NCBI GenBank assembly: GCA_002339165.1
Contig: DDJS01000151.1
Span: forward strand, 1 to 15,661
DNA length: 15,661 bases
Reading direction: 5' to 3'
Origin: Cellvibrionales bacterium UBA2618
Lineage (GTDB): Bacteria; Pseudomonadota; Gammaproteobacteria; Pseudomonadales; Porticoccaceae
Position 1 is the stretch's first letter. Each line of letters starts with the position of its first letter. Of this stretch, positions 1 through 7,011 are shown piece by piece. The position numbers and the translations under genes were made by a program. Under the pieces are notes generated by a model. The model had not been told where the DNA came from and ran no database searches. It saw only the letters and a list, made by a program, of their open reading frames with translations.

Positions 1-1864
1 ATCTTTCTTCGTCTTCGGTTGTTTTCTCACCATCAGCGGAAAGCTCTATCTCCGACGAAGTAGTGTTCACAGGACCTAACGAACCAGATTGCTCAACCAA
101 TGACTCGACAACTGTATCGTTCGCGTTAACATCATCTTTTGCAACAGCTTCTCCTATTGACTCAGCGTATTCTGCTACCTCACCGTAATCATCAGTGCCC
201 TTGGATTCTGTGCTAGCCCTCGGGGATCTTTTAACCTCTGTATCGTCATCCTCCCCGATTAAATCGGCCTCCGTTGTATCGCCAAATGACAAACCCAAAT
301 TCGCTAAACGTCCATTTTCTCGCTCGTCATCGGGCGGCCCATATGTATTGCCGACCTCACTATCCTCTGAGCTTTCAAAAATACTCTCATCATGGTACTG
401 GTAAAAGGGCTCAACCGAACTATTAGAGGATTGTCGACTCGCTTCATCTAACAGGCTTTGCTGATAAATAATCGACGCTGCAGCTATCGAATCACTGTCC
501 TTAGTCGCCTCAATTTCAGCAAAAATATCCCCAAGATCTCGCAACTGCTGCTCATCGTACAAGACCTGCATCAATCTCACGCGACAGGCTACATCATTCG
601 GCTTGGCAAAACGCTCCTCTTGCAGAACATCGATCGCCTCGGCCACTTTACCGACCGATAGATACATCTCAGCATCAACCATGGGATCGATCATCGAGTC
701 AAAAAATCTAGAGGATACCTCGTTGGATTCGTCGGGAAATATTTCGGTATCGCTTTCGTCAAACACCTTAATTTCCGAACCTTCGAGTTCATCGTAACGA
801 AGATCTATGCTGCCCGAGCCCAGCGCCTGCAAACTAGCATCCGAGTTTCGTGACTCTTTGGGCGGGCGTTTTAACCAAAATAACATAGCTGCAATAACCA
901 TTAAAAAAGACGCCAGCAGCCAATTTATAAAGTCGTACTCTGACTCCGGCGTTTGCGGCACTATTTGCGGCATTACAGGTAACTGCAACGCTGGGCTGAC
1001 TGAATCAACAGTCTCCTCAGCAACCAACATCGCTGCTTCAGGAGCAGGTAAGTCAAGCCCCGAGCCAGTTTCACTGGCATTGAATAAGACCCCATTGAGG
1101 GCTTTTTTGGTCGGGTCAGATTGAGTCTCGCTAACGGTATCAAGCGCAGGCCCTAGGCCGGCTTGAAGTTCAGACAGCCCCGCTAATACCGCGTTATTTT
1201 CAACGCCAGTATCGCCTATCGACGGGACAGCACTTTCGGATTGGCCTTGATAAGGTATTGCTTCGCCATTAACTAAAGCGTTTTCTCGATTGAGCACTAG
1301 GTCTCTGTTAATCGAACTGAGAAGTGCCTGCGTTTGCATTCGTTCGGGGTCGATCCGCTCTATACCCGGACTTACAAATGTACCAAACTCAAGGCGCACT
1401 TCGTCACCGGTGGGCAGCCAAATCATCGAGCCGACGTTTAAAGAACTGACGTCGTCGCCATCAAATGCCGAGGCGTTGTATCGAAAAATTGCCTCCATAG
1501 TTTGTACGACACTGATACCGGTAAAGCGAAGTCTACGTGCAATATTCCAAAGCGTATCGCCCTGCACCACCTGATACTGCCCTGGACTTAACCTTTGCTG
1601 TACCTTGCTTGATGTTGCATTAGTTACTGGAGCCTCGACGGCAGATCCGTCGCCCAGCCAATCTTCTTGTATCTGCGGCTGATAAGTAGTCTGCGTATCC
1701 GACTGCGCAAGATAGAACGTCTCCGTTAGCGTCTCAAATTCCATCGACTGAAACGCAGAGACATCATGACCAAGCTCATCGCCCCCGTGAGCCTCGTGCA
1801 GGAGGAAAAAGAAACTGCCTAGCAGCGTCGCGACCACTGCAGTCGACCCTCTTTTAATCTGCAT
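1..1864 (-). CDS. fimV: FimV/HubP-type polar hub protein, N-terminal 621 residues (runs off the left edge)
   Basis: Translating the minus strand from ATG at 1864 gives 621 open codons up to the window edge with no stop. Residues 1-27 form a signal peptide (KRG, then a hydrophobic stretch ending in AHG). Residues 97-151 are a FimV-style LysM domain beginning YQVVQGDTLWNIARRL and ending MIWLP, expected to bind peptidoglycan. Residues 312-331 are one transmembrane helix followed by KRPPK. The cytoplasmic part is very acidic; residues 397-452 form a TPR-like unit (DAEMYLSVGKVAEAIDVL). In known relatives FimV supports type IV pilus assembly, twitching and polar placement of chemotaxis or flagellar proteins. 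AGGAAAG lies just before the start. The C-terminal FimV domain is outside the window. Family assignment is strong; which polar role it plays here is inference. Confidence 0.93.
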   Translation of the reverse strand, partial: MQIKRGSTAVVATLLGSFFFLLHEAHGGDELGHDVSAFQSMEFETLTETFYLAQSDTQTTYQPQIQEDWLGDGSAVEAPVTNATSSKVQQRLSPGQYQVVQGDTLWNIARRLRFTGISVVQTMEAIFRYNASAFDGDDVSSLNVGSMIWLPTGDEVRLEFGTFVSPGIERIDPERMQTQALLSSINRDLVLNRENALVNGEAIPYQGQSESAVPSIGDTGVENNAVLAGLSELQAGLGPALDTVSETQSDPTKKALNGVLFNASETGSGLDLPAPEAAMLVAEETVDSVSPALQLPVMPQIVPQTPESEYDFINWLLASFLMVIAAMLFWLKRPPKESRNSDASLQALGSGSIDLRYDELEGSEIKVFDESDTEIFPDESNEVSSRFFDSMIDPMVDAEMYLSVGKVAEAIDVLQEERFAKPNDVACRVRLMQVLYDEQQLRDLGDIFAEIEATKDSDSIAAASIIYQQSLLDEASRQSSNSSVEPFYQYHDESIFESSEDSEVGNTYGPPDDERENGRLANLGLSFGDTTEADLIGEDDDTEVKRSPRASTESKGTDDYGEVAEYAESIGEAVAKDDVNANDTVVESLVEQSGSLGPVNTTSSEIELSADGEKTTEDEER

Positions 1865-2212
1865 ACCCTTTCCTTTACCGGTAGATATACCTGTGTAGTA
1901 GAAACTGTCGAGCTTTTTATCTTGAGTATTCTAGCACCGTTACTAGCTCGATTGTATAGGCTGTCACTCGCTTTTGAGTAACTGACCATATGAAGTTAGA
2001 ACTGATTGCTTATAAATCGCTGTAAGCCTATTTATACCCGCGCCTCCTGCGTCAATTTGCAGCCACAGATAAAAACATTGCGCAACTAGAGACGTATAAA
2101 CCGAGTTTTATCCACCCGCATGCTATACCTATATTGTGTACTGCCCAGCTCGAATATTCTCTGGCGTAAAAAGCGGCCAAAATACCGAAAAATCTAGCCA
2201 ACAGGAACAACT
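1865..2212. other. Divergent intergenic region between fimV and a lipoprotein gene
   Basis: This 348-base stretch must hold the promoters of both flanking genes. No strongly consensus promoter is visible. A 7-base inverted repeat, TCGAGCT at 1908-1914 and AGCTCGA at 1945-1951, is separated by 30 bases and could be an operator or chance. For the lipoprotein, a TATATT box lies about 70 bases before its start with only a poor -35 partner. No RNA gene or short ORF is convincing. Confidence 0.5.
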
Positions 2213-2557
2213 ATGAGCGCCCATTTAAAATCAATACTGACGCTAGCTGGCGGCCTGCTGCTCGTCGCACTGTCTGGCTGTCAATCGACACCATCGCAGC
2301 TTGAAGTAGCCGCGTTTGTTAATAAAAATAATTTATTACAGCTCGATCTAAGGCTCCGGGAGGTGCTAAGAGAGCGACTTTCTGGGGGCTCCGCGGAAAT
2401 CATTACCTCTACAGGGCGGTTACTCCTTAACAGCAAAGCCGGCATCGAAAGTAAAGTTTTTCAATTATATAAGGATCGTCGCGGCTGTTTGTTGATTCCT
2501 CAAGATAACCCAGATCAAACAATTCGTTTGTCGGTACTGCAATGCACCATTCCCTGA
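2213..2557 (+). CDS. Small predicted lipoprotein, unknown function (114 aa)
   Basis: The product starts with a typical lipoprotein signal: a lysine at residue 6, a hydrophobic core, and the lipobox LSGC with the lipidated cysteine at residue 23, followed by QST, which by the +2 rule points to the outer membrane rather than the inner. The mature part is about 92 residues. It has a leucine- and arginine-rich helix-like stretch at 40-57 and two further cysteines (C92, C111) that could form a disulfide in the periplasm. AGGAAC sits just ahead of the ATG. I do not recognise the family. It is transcribed away from fimV and is not in an operon with its right-hand neighbour, which lies 547 bases downstream. 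That it is a real secreted protein is well supported; its role is not visible. Confidence 0.8.
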   Translation: MSAHLKSILTLAGGLLLVALSGCQSTPSQLEVAAFVNKNNLLQLDLRLREVLRERLSGGSAEIITSTGRLLLNSKAGIESKVFQLYKDRRGCLLIPQDNPDQTIRLSVLQCTIP

Positions 2558-2589
2558 AGTTGGATCTAAAAACTCACTCAAAAACCCCT

Positions 2590-2612
2590 ATGGGCATGCG
2601 ACTCTTGCCCAT
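2590..2612 (+). terminator. Possible terminator hairpin after the small lipoprotein
   Basis: ATGGGCA at 2590-2596 pairs perfectly with TGCCCAT at 2606-2612 around a 9-base loop, 33 bases after the lipoprotein stop. No T tract follows, so it is not a classical Rho-independent terminator. It may protect the 3' end or act together with the next hairpin. Confidence 0.35.
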
Positions 2613-2638
2613 GCATAATCTCGAAACCTTAAGGATCC

Positions 2639-2661
2639 TTGCGACTAAAATCTTGTCGCAA
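2639..2661 (+). repeat. Second perfect 7-base inverted repeat
   Basis: TTGCGAC (2639-2645) and GTCGCAA (2655-2661) flank a 9-base loop, giving the same geometry as the hairpin 49 bases upstream. It is preceded by the 10-base palindrome AAGGATCCTT (2631-2640). Its 3' arm can also pair with the loop of the first hairpin. Confidence 0.4.
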
Positions 2662-3057
2662 AACAAAGTTTGCAATCAGCACTATCGCCAAAGTTAATGC
2701 ATTAAGGCCCACACCTTATGTTTGACCTCGCGCGCGGGGCTGTTTAACAATGCTTGACACCATTAATAGGCGCGGCGGCGAGCAACCCTGACTAATACTA
2801 CCGCTATTTATCGTAACGGTTTACCTCTGAGCGGGTTTGTGCGCAAATGCTGGCTACATTTTCTTGCGCTTAAATTTCATAAACTGAGTGGTTGAATCAC
2901 AAATATTTGGCGCATCGTATTTCACGCAAAAAGCTAAAATGCTCTTGCCTGCCCATTCGGCATGAATTTCAAATACGAACTTCAAGAGCGAATTTAAATA
3001 TAGTACTTTTGATTTATAGTTTAACTCCCTTATTTTACTTATAGTGCAGCTTCAATG

Positions 3058-3075
3058 GGGGATTTTTTACTCCCC
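3058..3075 (+). promoter_or_regulatory. Leader hairpin just before the NTF2-like lipoprotein gene
   Basis: GGGGA (3058-3062) and TCCCC (3071-3075) enclose the loop TTTTTTAC and are followed by a T-rich stretch. This could be a weak terminator or attenuator, ending about 17 bases before the ribosome site. Separately, CTCCCT at 3025-3030 is an exact complement of the Shine-Dalgarno AGGGAG at 3092-3097, so an alternative fold could mask translation. Both points come from complementarity only. Confidence 0.3.
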
Positions 3076-3104
3076 TATTTTAATCTTTGCTAGGGAGAGC
3101 AAGC

Positions 3105-3707
3105 ATGTCGACAACTAGGCTTTTACTGGCCTGCAGTATTGCGCTGGCCCTAGGCGCCTGTGGTGAAACACAACCGCCCCCGGTCTCGGTAGCACACCCA
3201 TCTCAGCGTGACCAACCGGCAGATATTGCCAGCGAAGTAAATAACAACAGTAACCCAATATCAACGGATCCCGACCTATCATCCACCACAGACAGAAATC
3301 CGATCATTGGCAGGCCGCTAGGCACTGATCGAGAAGCCGTCATATATCGCGCGGTGTGGCAGGCTAGCGAAGACTGGCAACGAGCATTTAATCGCGGCGA
3401 TGCTGCGGCCTGTGCCAGCCATTACGAGGAGACTGCGGTTATTCGCGCCGCGCCTTTTGGCACGTTCATTGGCAAACCGGCAATTGAGGAATTTTGGCAG
3501 CAATTAATCGATGATGGCTTGAGCGATGTGCGTTATATTGACCCACGTATTATCATTATTGACGAAGACAGCGCCGTGTTGACCGCCAACTGGAAGATGA
3601 ACAAGGCCGCCGGGCTTGTCTACCGCGAACTCTGGGTGATGCAACCGGATGGCCGCATGAAGCTGCGAGAAGATGAATTTGAAGCCCTTGCAACGCCTGA
3701 CCCTTAG
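3105..3707 (+). CDS. Lipoprotein with an NTF2-like (SnoaL/DUF4440-type) domain
   Basis: I chose the ATG at 3105, which has AGGGAG seven bases upstream, over the TTG at 3087 that lies inside the ribosome site. This gives 200 residues. Residues 1-19 are a lipoprotein signal ending in the lipobox LGAC with the lipidated cysteine at 19. Residues 20-70 are a low-complexity, proline- and asparagine-rich linker. Residues about 80-195 look like an NTF2-like fold: WQRAFNRGDAAACASHYEE, then a phase resembling GTFIGKPAIEEFWQQL, then the strands RIIIIDEDSAVLTANWKM and YRELWVMQPDGRMKLRED. Such domains are used as small-ligand pockets or dimer modules; a catalytic role cannot be told from sequence. It is transcribed opposite to fimV and asd. 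The lipoprotein call is firm, the fold likely, the function unknown. Confidence 0.85.
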   Translation: MSTTRLLLACSIALALGACGETQPPPVSVAHPSQRDQPADIASEVNNNSNPISTDPDLSSTTDRNPIIGRPLGTDREAVIYRAVWQASEDWQRAFNRGDAAACASHYEETAVIRAAPFGTFIGKPAIEEFWQQLIDDGLSDVRYIDPRIIIIDEDSAVLTANWKMNKAAGLVYRELWVMQPDGRMKLREDEFEALATPDP

Positions 3708-4137
3708 CGCCACCTGAGAGGGCTCCAACTTGCCATTAGCGCCGATGCTTGCAACGTCTTTTCCCTAAAAACGCCTTCATAGTCATGGTCATGCTTATTG
3801 GTGCTCAGGGCACCCGCCATTATTTAACAGCTATTTGACAACCTTTCTTTCGAGCCATTCAGCGTACGCAGCATCGCCAGTGCGATACTCATATGCCATC
3901 ATAACTCATGGGCCCCTAACTCAGCGGACGATCCAGAGGCATGCCCTACGAATCATTACTGCGTTTTAAAAGAGCTTTTTTGCCACAGAAAATGGTAAAT
4001 CCACAAGATATACGCTTCAAAAGACCATCTAAGAACATCCAATATTGCTGCTTTACGGACGAATCAACAACAAACAAATTCACTCCGTAAGTTGGCTTCA
4101 AACACGGCCAAGGTCTTATGCCTCAGAGACGCATCCA
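3708..4137. other. Convergent intergenic region between the lipoprotein gene and asd
   Basis: This 430-base stretch receives transcription from both sides. GGTGC/GCACC at 3800-3814 is a weak hairpin that could end the plus-strand lipoprotein message. A minus-strand 23-codon frame at 3831-3902 begins MMAYEYRTGDAAYAEW and ends at TAG. It lacks a well-placed Shine-Dalgarno and may be a gene remnant or chance. A longer inverted repeat after asd is listed separately. Nothing else is supported. Confidence 0.4.
4053..4090 (-). terminator. Inverted repeat downstream of asd, possible operon 3' end structure
   Basis: Read on the plus strand, TTACGGA (4053-4059) and TCCGTAA (4084-4090) are exact complements flanking a 24-base loop. 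They lie about 50 bases past the asd stop, at the end of the leuCDB-asd operon. The loop is long and there is no T tract, so it is only a candidate transcript-end structure. Confidence 0.3.
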
Positions 4138-5250
4138 TCAGTCTTCAATCAAAATCCGCAGCATTCGTCGCAATGGCTCGGCGGCGCCCCAGAGCAATTG
4201 ATCGCCGACAGTAAACGCGGAAATATATTCACCGCCCATATTCATCTTTCGCAACCGTCCGACCGGCACCATCAACTGACCAGTAACGGCACTAGGTGTC
4301 AGTTTTTCTAAGGTATCGAGTTTGGAGTTTGAGACTACCTGCGACCAAGGGCTGGCCTCATCGATCAACGCCTCGATCTCATCGAGAGGAACATCGCTCT
4401 TTAACTTAAGCGTCAGCGCCTGACTGTGACAGCGCATAGCGCCAACGCGAACGCAAAGACCATCTAACGGTATCGGCCGATCAGTACGCGCAAGTATTTT
4501 GTTGGTTTCGGCTTGGTTTTTCCACTCCTCTCGGCTTTGCCCATTGGCGACTTCAGAATCAATCCATGGCAATAAACTACCCGCTAAGGGGTAACTCCAA
4601 TGCTCAAGTGGGAAGTCATCGCGTTTTGAACACTCGGAGACCGCTCGATCGATTTCCAAAATCGCCGCTGCGGGGTTGGCTAATTGCTCGCTTACCGAAG
4701 ACTCTATAACCCCCATCTGAGCAATCAATTCGCGCATATTTTGCGCACCTGCGCCGGAGGCAGCCTGATAAGTCATAGAACTAGCCCACTCGACGAGGTC
4801 GGCATTAAACAACCCCCCAAGCCCCATTAACATAAGGCTGACGGTGCAATTACCGCCAATAAAATCGCGACTGCCGCGTGTCATAGCATCGCTAATAACA
4901 TTTCGATTAACGGGATCTAAAACAATCGTCGAGGTATCATTCATGCGCAGGGTAGAAGCGGCATCTATCCAGTAACCGCGCCAACCTGCAGCGCGTAATT
5001 TAGGGTATACCTCAGCAGTGTAATCACCACCCTGACAAGTAATAACAATATCCATTTTTGCGAGCGCGTTTAGATCGTAAGCGTCTTGCAATGGCGATGT
5101 TGCCTGACCAATGTCGGGGCCCGGTTGTCCCGCTTGTGAGGTGGTAAAAAACACCGCTTCAATCAATGAAAAATCGCTCTCTTGATGCATGCGCTCCATT
5201 AGCACCGAGCCCACCATACCGCGCCAACCGACAAATCCAGTCACTTTCAT
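4138..5250 (-). CDS. asd: Aspartate-semialdehyde dehydrogenase
   Basis: The enzyme reduces L-aspartyl phosphate to aspartate semialdehyde with NADPH in the cytoplasm, the branch point to lysine, diaminopimelate (cell wall), methionine and threonine. The 370-residue product matches the E. coli-type Asd from end to end. It has the NADP-binding start GFVGWRGMVGSVLMERM, TCQGGDYT near 71, the catalytic cysteine C135 in GGNCTVSLMLMGLGGLF, NGQSREEWKNQAETNKI near 236-252, the catalytic histidine H275 in RCHSQA, and SAFTVGDQLLWGAAEPLRR at the C-terminus. GAGGGA precedes the ATG. It lies 16 bases after leuB, so it is probably the last gene of the leu operon. Placing asd after leuB is a common gammaproteobacterial arrangement. 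Confidence 0.97.
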   Translation of the reverse strand: MKVTGFVGWRGMVGSVLMERMHQESDFSLIEAVFFTTSQAGQPGPDIGQATSPLQDAYDLNALAKMDIVITCQGGDYTAEVYPKLRAAGWRGYWIDAASTLRMNDTSTIVLDPVNRNVISDAMTRGSRDFIGGNCTVSLMLMGLGGLFNADLVEWASSMTYQAASGAGAQNMRELIAQMGVIESSVSEQLANPAAAILEIDRAVSECSKRDDFPLEHWSYPLAGSLLPWIDSEVANGQSREEWKNQAETNKILARTDRPIPLDGLCVRVGAMRCHSQALTLKLKSDVPLDEIEALIDEASPWSQVVSNSKLDTLEKLTPSAVTGQLMVPVGRLRKMNMGGEYISAFTVGDQLLWGAAEPLRRMLRILIED

Positions 5251-5266
5251 TTATTTATCCCTCGCC

Positions 5267-6367
5267 TTAACCATTCATCGACAACTCAGCTGCCTGTAAT
5301 TCAGCCACCACCGCATCGCCCATCGCTATGGTGCTCACTTGCTCTGTACCGGGCGTGTAAATATCTGTGGTCCTTAGCCCACGATCGAGAACCCGACTGA
5401 CTGCGTGCTCGATAATCACAGCCGCATCGGGTGAACCGAGAGAGTAGCGCAGCATCATCGCAACTGAGAGGATAGTAGCAAGAGGATTGGCGATGCCCTG
5501 ACCAGCGATATCCGGAGCTGATCCATGGCAGGGTTCATACATTCCGCCGCCGTATTGATCCAGCGATGCCGATGGCAACATGCCGATCGAGCCGGTTAGC
5601 ATGGCTGCGGTGTCGGACAAAATATCGCCGAACATATTACCCGTCACCAACACGTCGAATTGCTTGGGTTGCCGCACCAGTTGCATAGCCGCATTATCGA
5701 CGTAGAGGTGGCTGAGTTCGACCTCGGGGTAGTCTGACGCCATTTCTGAAATGACGTCCTTCCAAACAATCGTCGCCTCGAGAACATTGGATTTATCGAC
5801 CGAGCATAACCGCTTGTCACGTACCATCGCCGCCTCGAATGCGACCTTACCGATGCGTCTAATCTCTGACTCGGAATACTTGTAAGTGTTGTAGCCTTCA
5901 CGCTCGCCGTTGTCGAGTGTCCTGATGCCGCGCGGCTCACCAAAGTAAATACCACCGACCAATTCCCTAACTATAAGAATATCCAGCCCCGCCACCACCT
6001 CGGGCTTTAGCGAAGAGGCACCCGCCAATTGCGGATACATGATCGCCGGACGTAAATTGGCGAACAATTCCAACTCGGAACGAATCCGCAAAAGCCCACT
6101 CTCAGGCCTCAGTTCACGACCGTAGTGATCCCACTGCGGCCCACCCACAGCACCCAATAAAATGGCATCCGCGTCGCGAGCACTATCGAGGGTTTCCTGC
6201 GGGCATGGATTGCCATATGTATCCAATGCGGCACCTCCGAGCACACCCCAATTTAACTGTATCGCCAAGTCGCGCTGTCGGTTGATAGCCTCCAATACTT
6301 TAACCGCCTCGGCGACGATCTCGCTACCGATATTATCACCGGGCAAAACCAGTACTCTTTTGCTCAT
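5267..6367 (-). CDS. leuB: 3-isopropylmalate dehydrogenase
   Basis: LeuB oxidises and decarboxylates (2R,3S)-3-isopropylmalate with NAD+ to 2-oxoisocaproate, the third step of the leucine branch. The 366 residues carry the family landmarks in order: LLGAVGGPQWD, the substrate-binding LRIRSELELFANLRP, IVRELVGGIYFGEPRG, the SVDKSNVLEAT lysine region, DNAAMQLVRQPKQFDVLVTG, NMFGDILSDTAAMLTGSIGM, and EPCHGSAPDIAGQGIANP. The ATG overlaps the leuD stop in the sequence ATGA, so the two are translationally coupled. One oddity is the N-terminal motif, which reads GDNIGSE (residues 10-16) where the family usually has GDGIGPE. The metal- and substrate-binding residues farther along look intact, so the protein is probably active. 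Confidence 0.96.
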   Translation of the reverse strand: MSKRVLVLPGDNIGSEIVAEAVKVLEAINRQRDLAIQLNWGVLGGAALDTYGNPCPQETLDSARDADAILLGAVGGPQWDHYGRELRPESGLLRIRSELELFANLRPAIMYPQLAGASSLKPEVVAGLDILIVRELVGGIYFGEPRGIRTLDNGEREGYNTYKYSESEIRRIGKVAFEAAMVRDKRLCSVDKSNVLEATIVWKDVISEMASDYPEVELSHLYVDNAAMQLVRQPKQFDVLVTGNMFGDILSDTAAMLTGSIGMLPSASLDQYGGGMYEPCHGSAPDIAGQGIANPLATILSVAMMLRYSLGSPDAAVIIEHAVSRVLDRGLRTTDIYTPGTEQVSTIAMGDAVVAELQAAELSMNG

Positions 6368-7011
6368 TTAATCGCTCCAAATACCCATGGATGGCGCTCA
6401 GCTCTTTGCTCTTCATAGCGTTTAATCGCTGGCGCCTGCTTCAACGTGAGCCCGATTTCATCCAGCCCCTGCAACAAGCACTGTTTTCGAAACTCGTCGA
6501 TTTCAAACCCATAGCTGCGACCACCAGCCATTAATACGGTCTGCTCGGTCAAATCTACGGTCAATTGATAGCCCTGCTCGCGATATAATTCATCAAACAA
6601 CCCACTCACCTGCTGTTCAGTCAAAACTACGGGCAATAATCCATTTTTAAAACAGTTGTTATAGAAAATATCCGCAAAGCTCGGCGCGATCACCACGCGA
6701 AAGCCGTATCCGTCTAGCGCCCAGGGCGCATGCTCTCGACTCGAGCCACAACCAAAGTTTGATCGCGCCAGTAATATAGAGGCACCGTTATAGCGTTTCT
6801 CATTGAGAGCAAAATTCGGATTTATCGGCCGCCCAGAGCAGTCCTGGCCAGGCTCACCGCTGTCCAGATAACGCAGTTCGTCAAACAGGTTGGGCCCAAA
6901 GCCACTGCGTTTAATGGATTTCAAAAACTGTTTCGGGATGATCATATCAGTATCCACATTGGCTCGATCCATCGGCCCAACCAACCCATGATGCGTTGTA
7001 AAAGCTCTCAT
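6364..7011 (-). CDS. leuD: 3-isopropylmalate dehydratase, small subunit
   Basis: LeuD is the swivelling small subunit that joins LeuC to isomerise 2-isopropylmalate to 3-isopropylmalate. The 215 residues fit the family length. Landmarks are GPMDRANVDTDMIIPKQFLK near residues 12-31, then LARSNFGCGSSREHAPWALD, which includes the conserved GSSREHA substrate loop, and FADIFYNNCFKNGLLPV. It overlaps leuC and leuB by four bases on either side (ATGA at both junctions), which fits equal production of the two dehydratase subunits. Confidence 0.96.
   Translation of the reverse strand: MRAFTTHHGLVGPMDRANVDTDMIIPKQFLKSIKRSGFGPNLFDELRYLDSGEPGQDCSGRPINPNFALNEKRYNGASILLARSNFGCGSSREHAPWALDGYGFRVVIAPSFADIFYNNCFKNGLLPVVLTEQQVSGLFDELYREQGYQLTVDLTEQTVLMAGGRSYGFEIDEFRKQCLLQGLDEIGLTLKQAPAIKRYEEQRAERHPWVFGAIK

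Larger units (their letters stand above)
2558..3104. other. 547-base gene-poor region rich in inverted repeats
   Basis: No ORF with a plausible start and ribosome site is visible on either strand. Several structured elements are. Two perfect 7-base hairpins lie at 2590-2612 and 2639-2661. A hairpin at 2841-2869 has GCGCAA/TTGCGC outer arms and ATG/CAT inner arms. Two crossing inverted repeats occur: TCGTATTT (2915-2922) with AAATACGA (2971-2978), and GCTCTTG (2941-2947) with CAAGAGC (2983-2989). A perfect -35 hexamer TTGACA near 2754 has no good -10 partner. A non-coding RNA or a long leader is possible, but I recognise no known family. Confidence 0.4.

Noticed and set aside
195..1574. Several plus-strand ORFs of 64-105 codons
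   Set aside because: They lie antisense to the continuous fimV frame, are serine-rich shadows of its acidic codons, and lack ribosome sites.
2558..3104. Search for a tRNA, 6S, tmRNA or signal-recognition RNA in the gap
   Set aside because: No tRNA T-loop signature or recognisable conserved core of these RNAs is visible.
3318..3728. Two minus-strand ORFs of 61 and 74 codons
   Set aside because: They are antisense to the NTF2-like lipoprotein gene, which has the signal peptide, lipobox and ribosome site.
3971..3981. AAGAGCTTTTTT as a terminator after the lipoprotein gene
   Set aside because: There is a T run but no GC-rich stem directly before it.
4045..4311. Plus-strand ORF of 88 codons
   Set aside because: Most of it is antisense to the 3' end of asd; no Shine-Dalgarno and no recognisable protein features.
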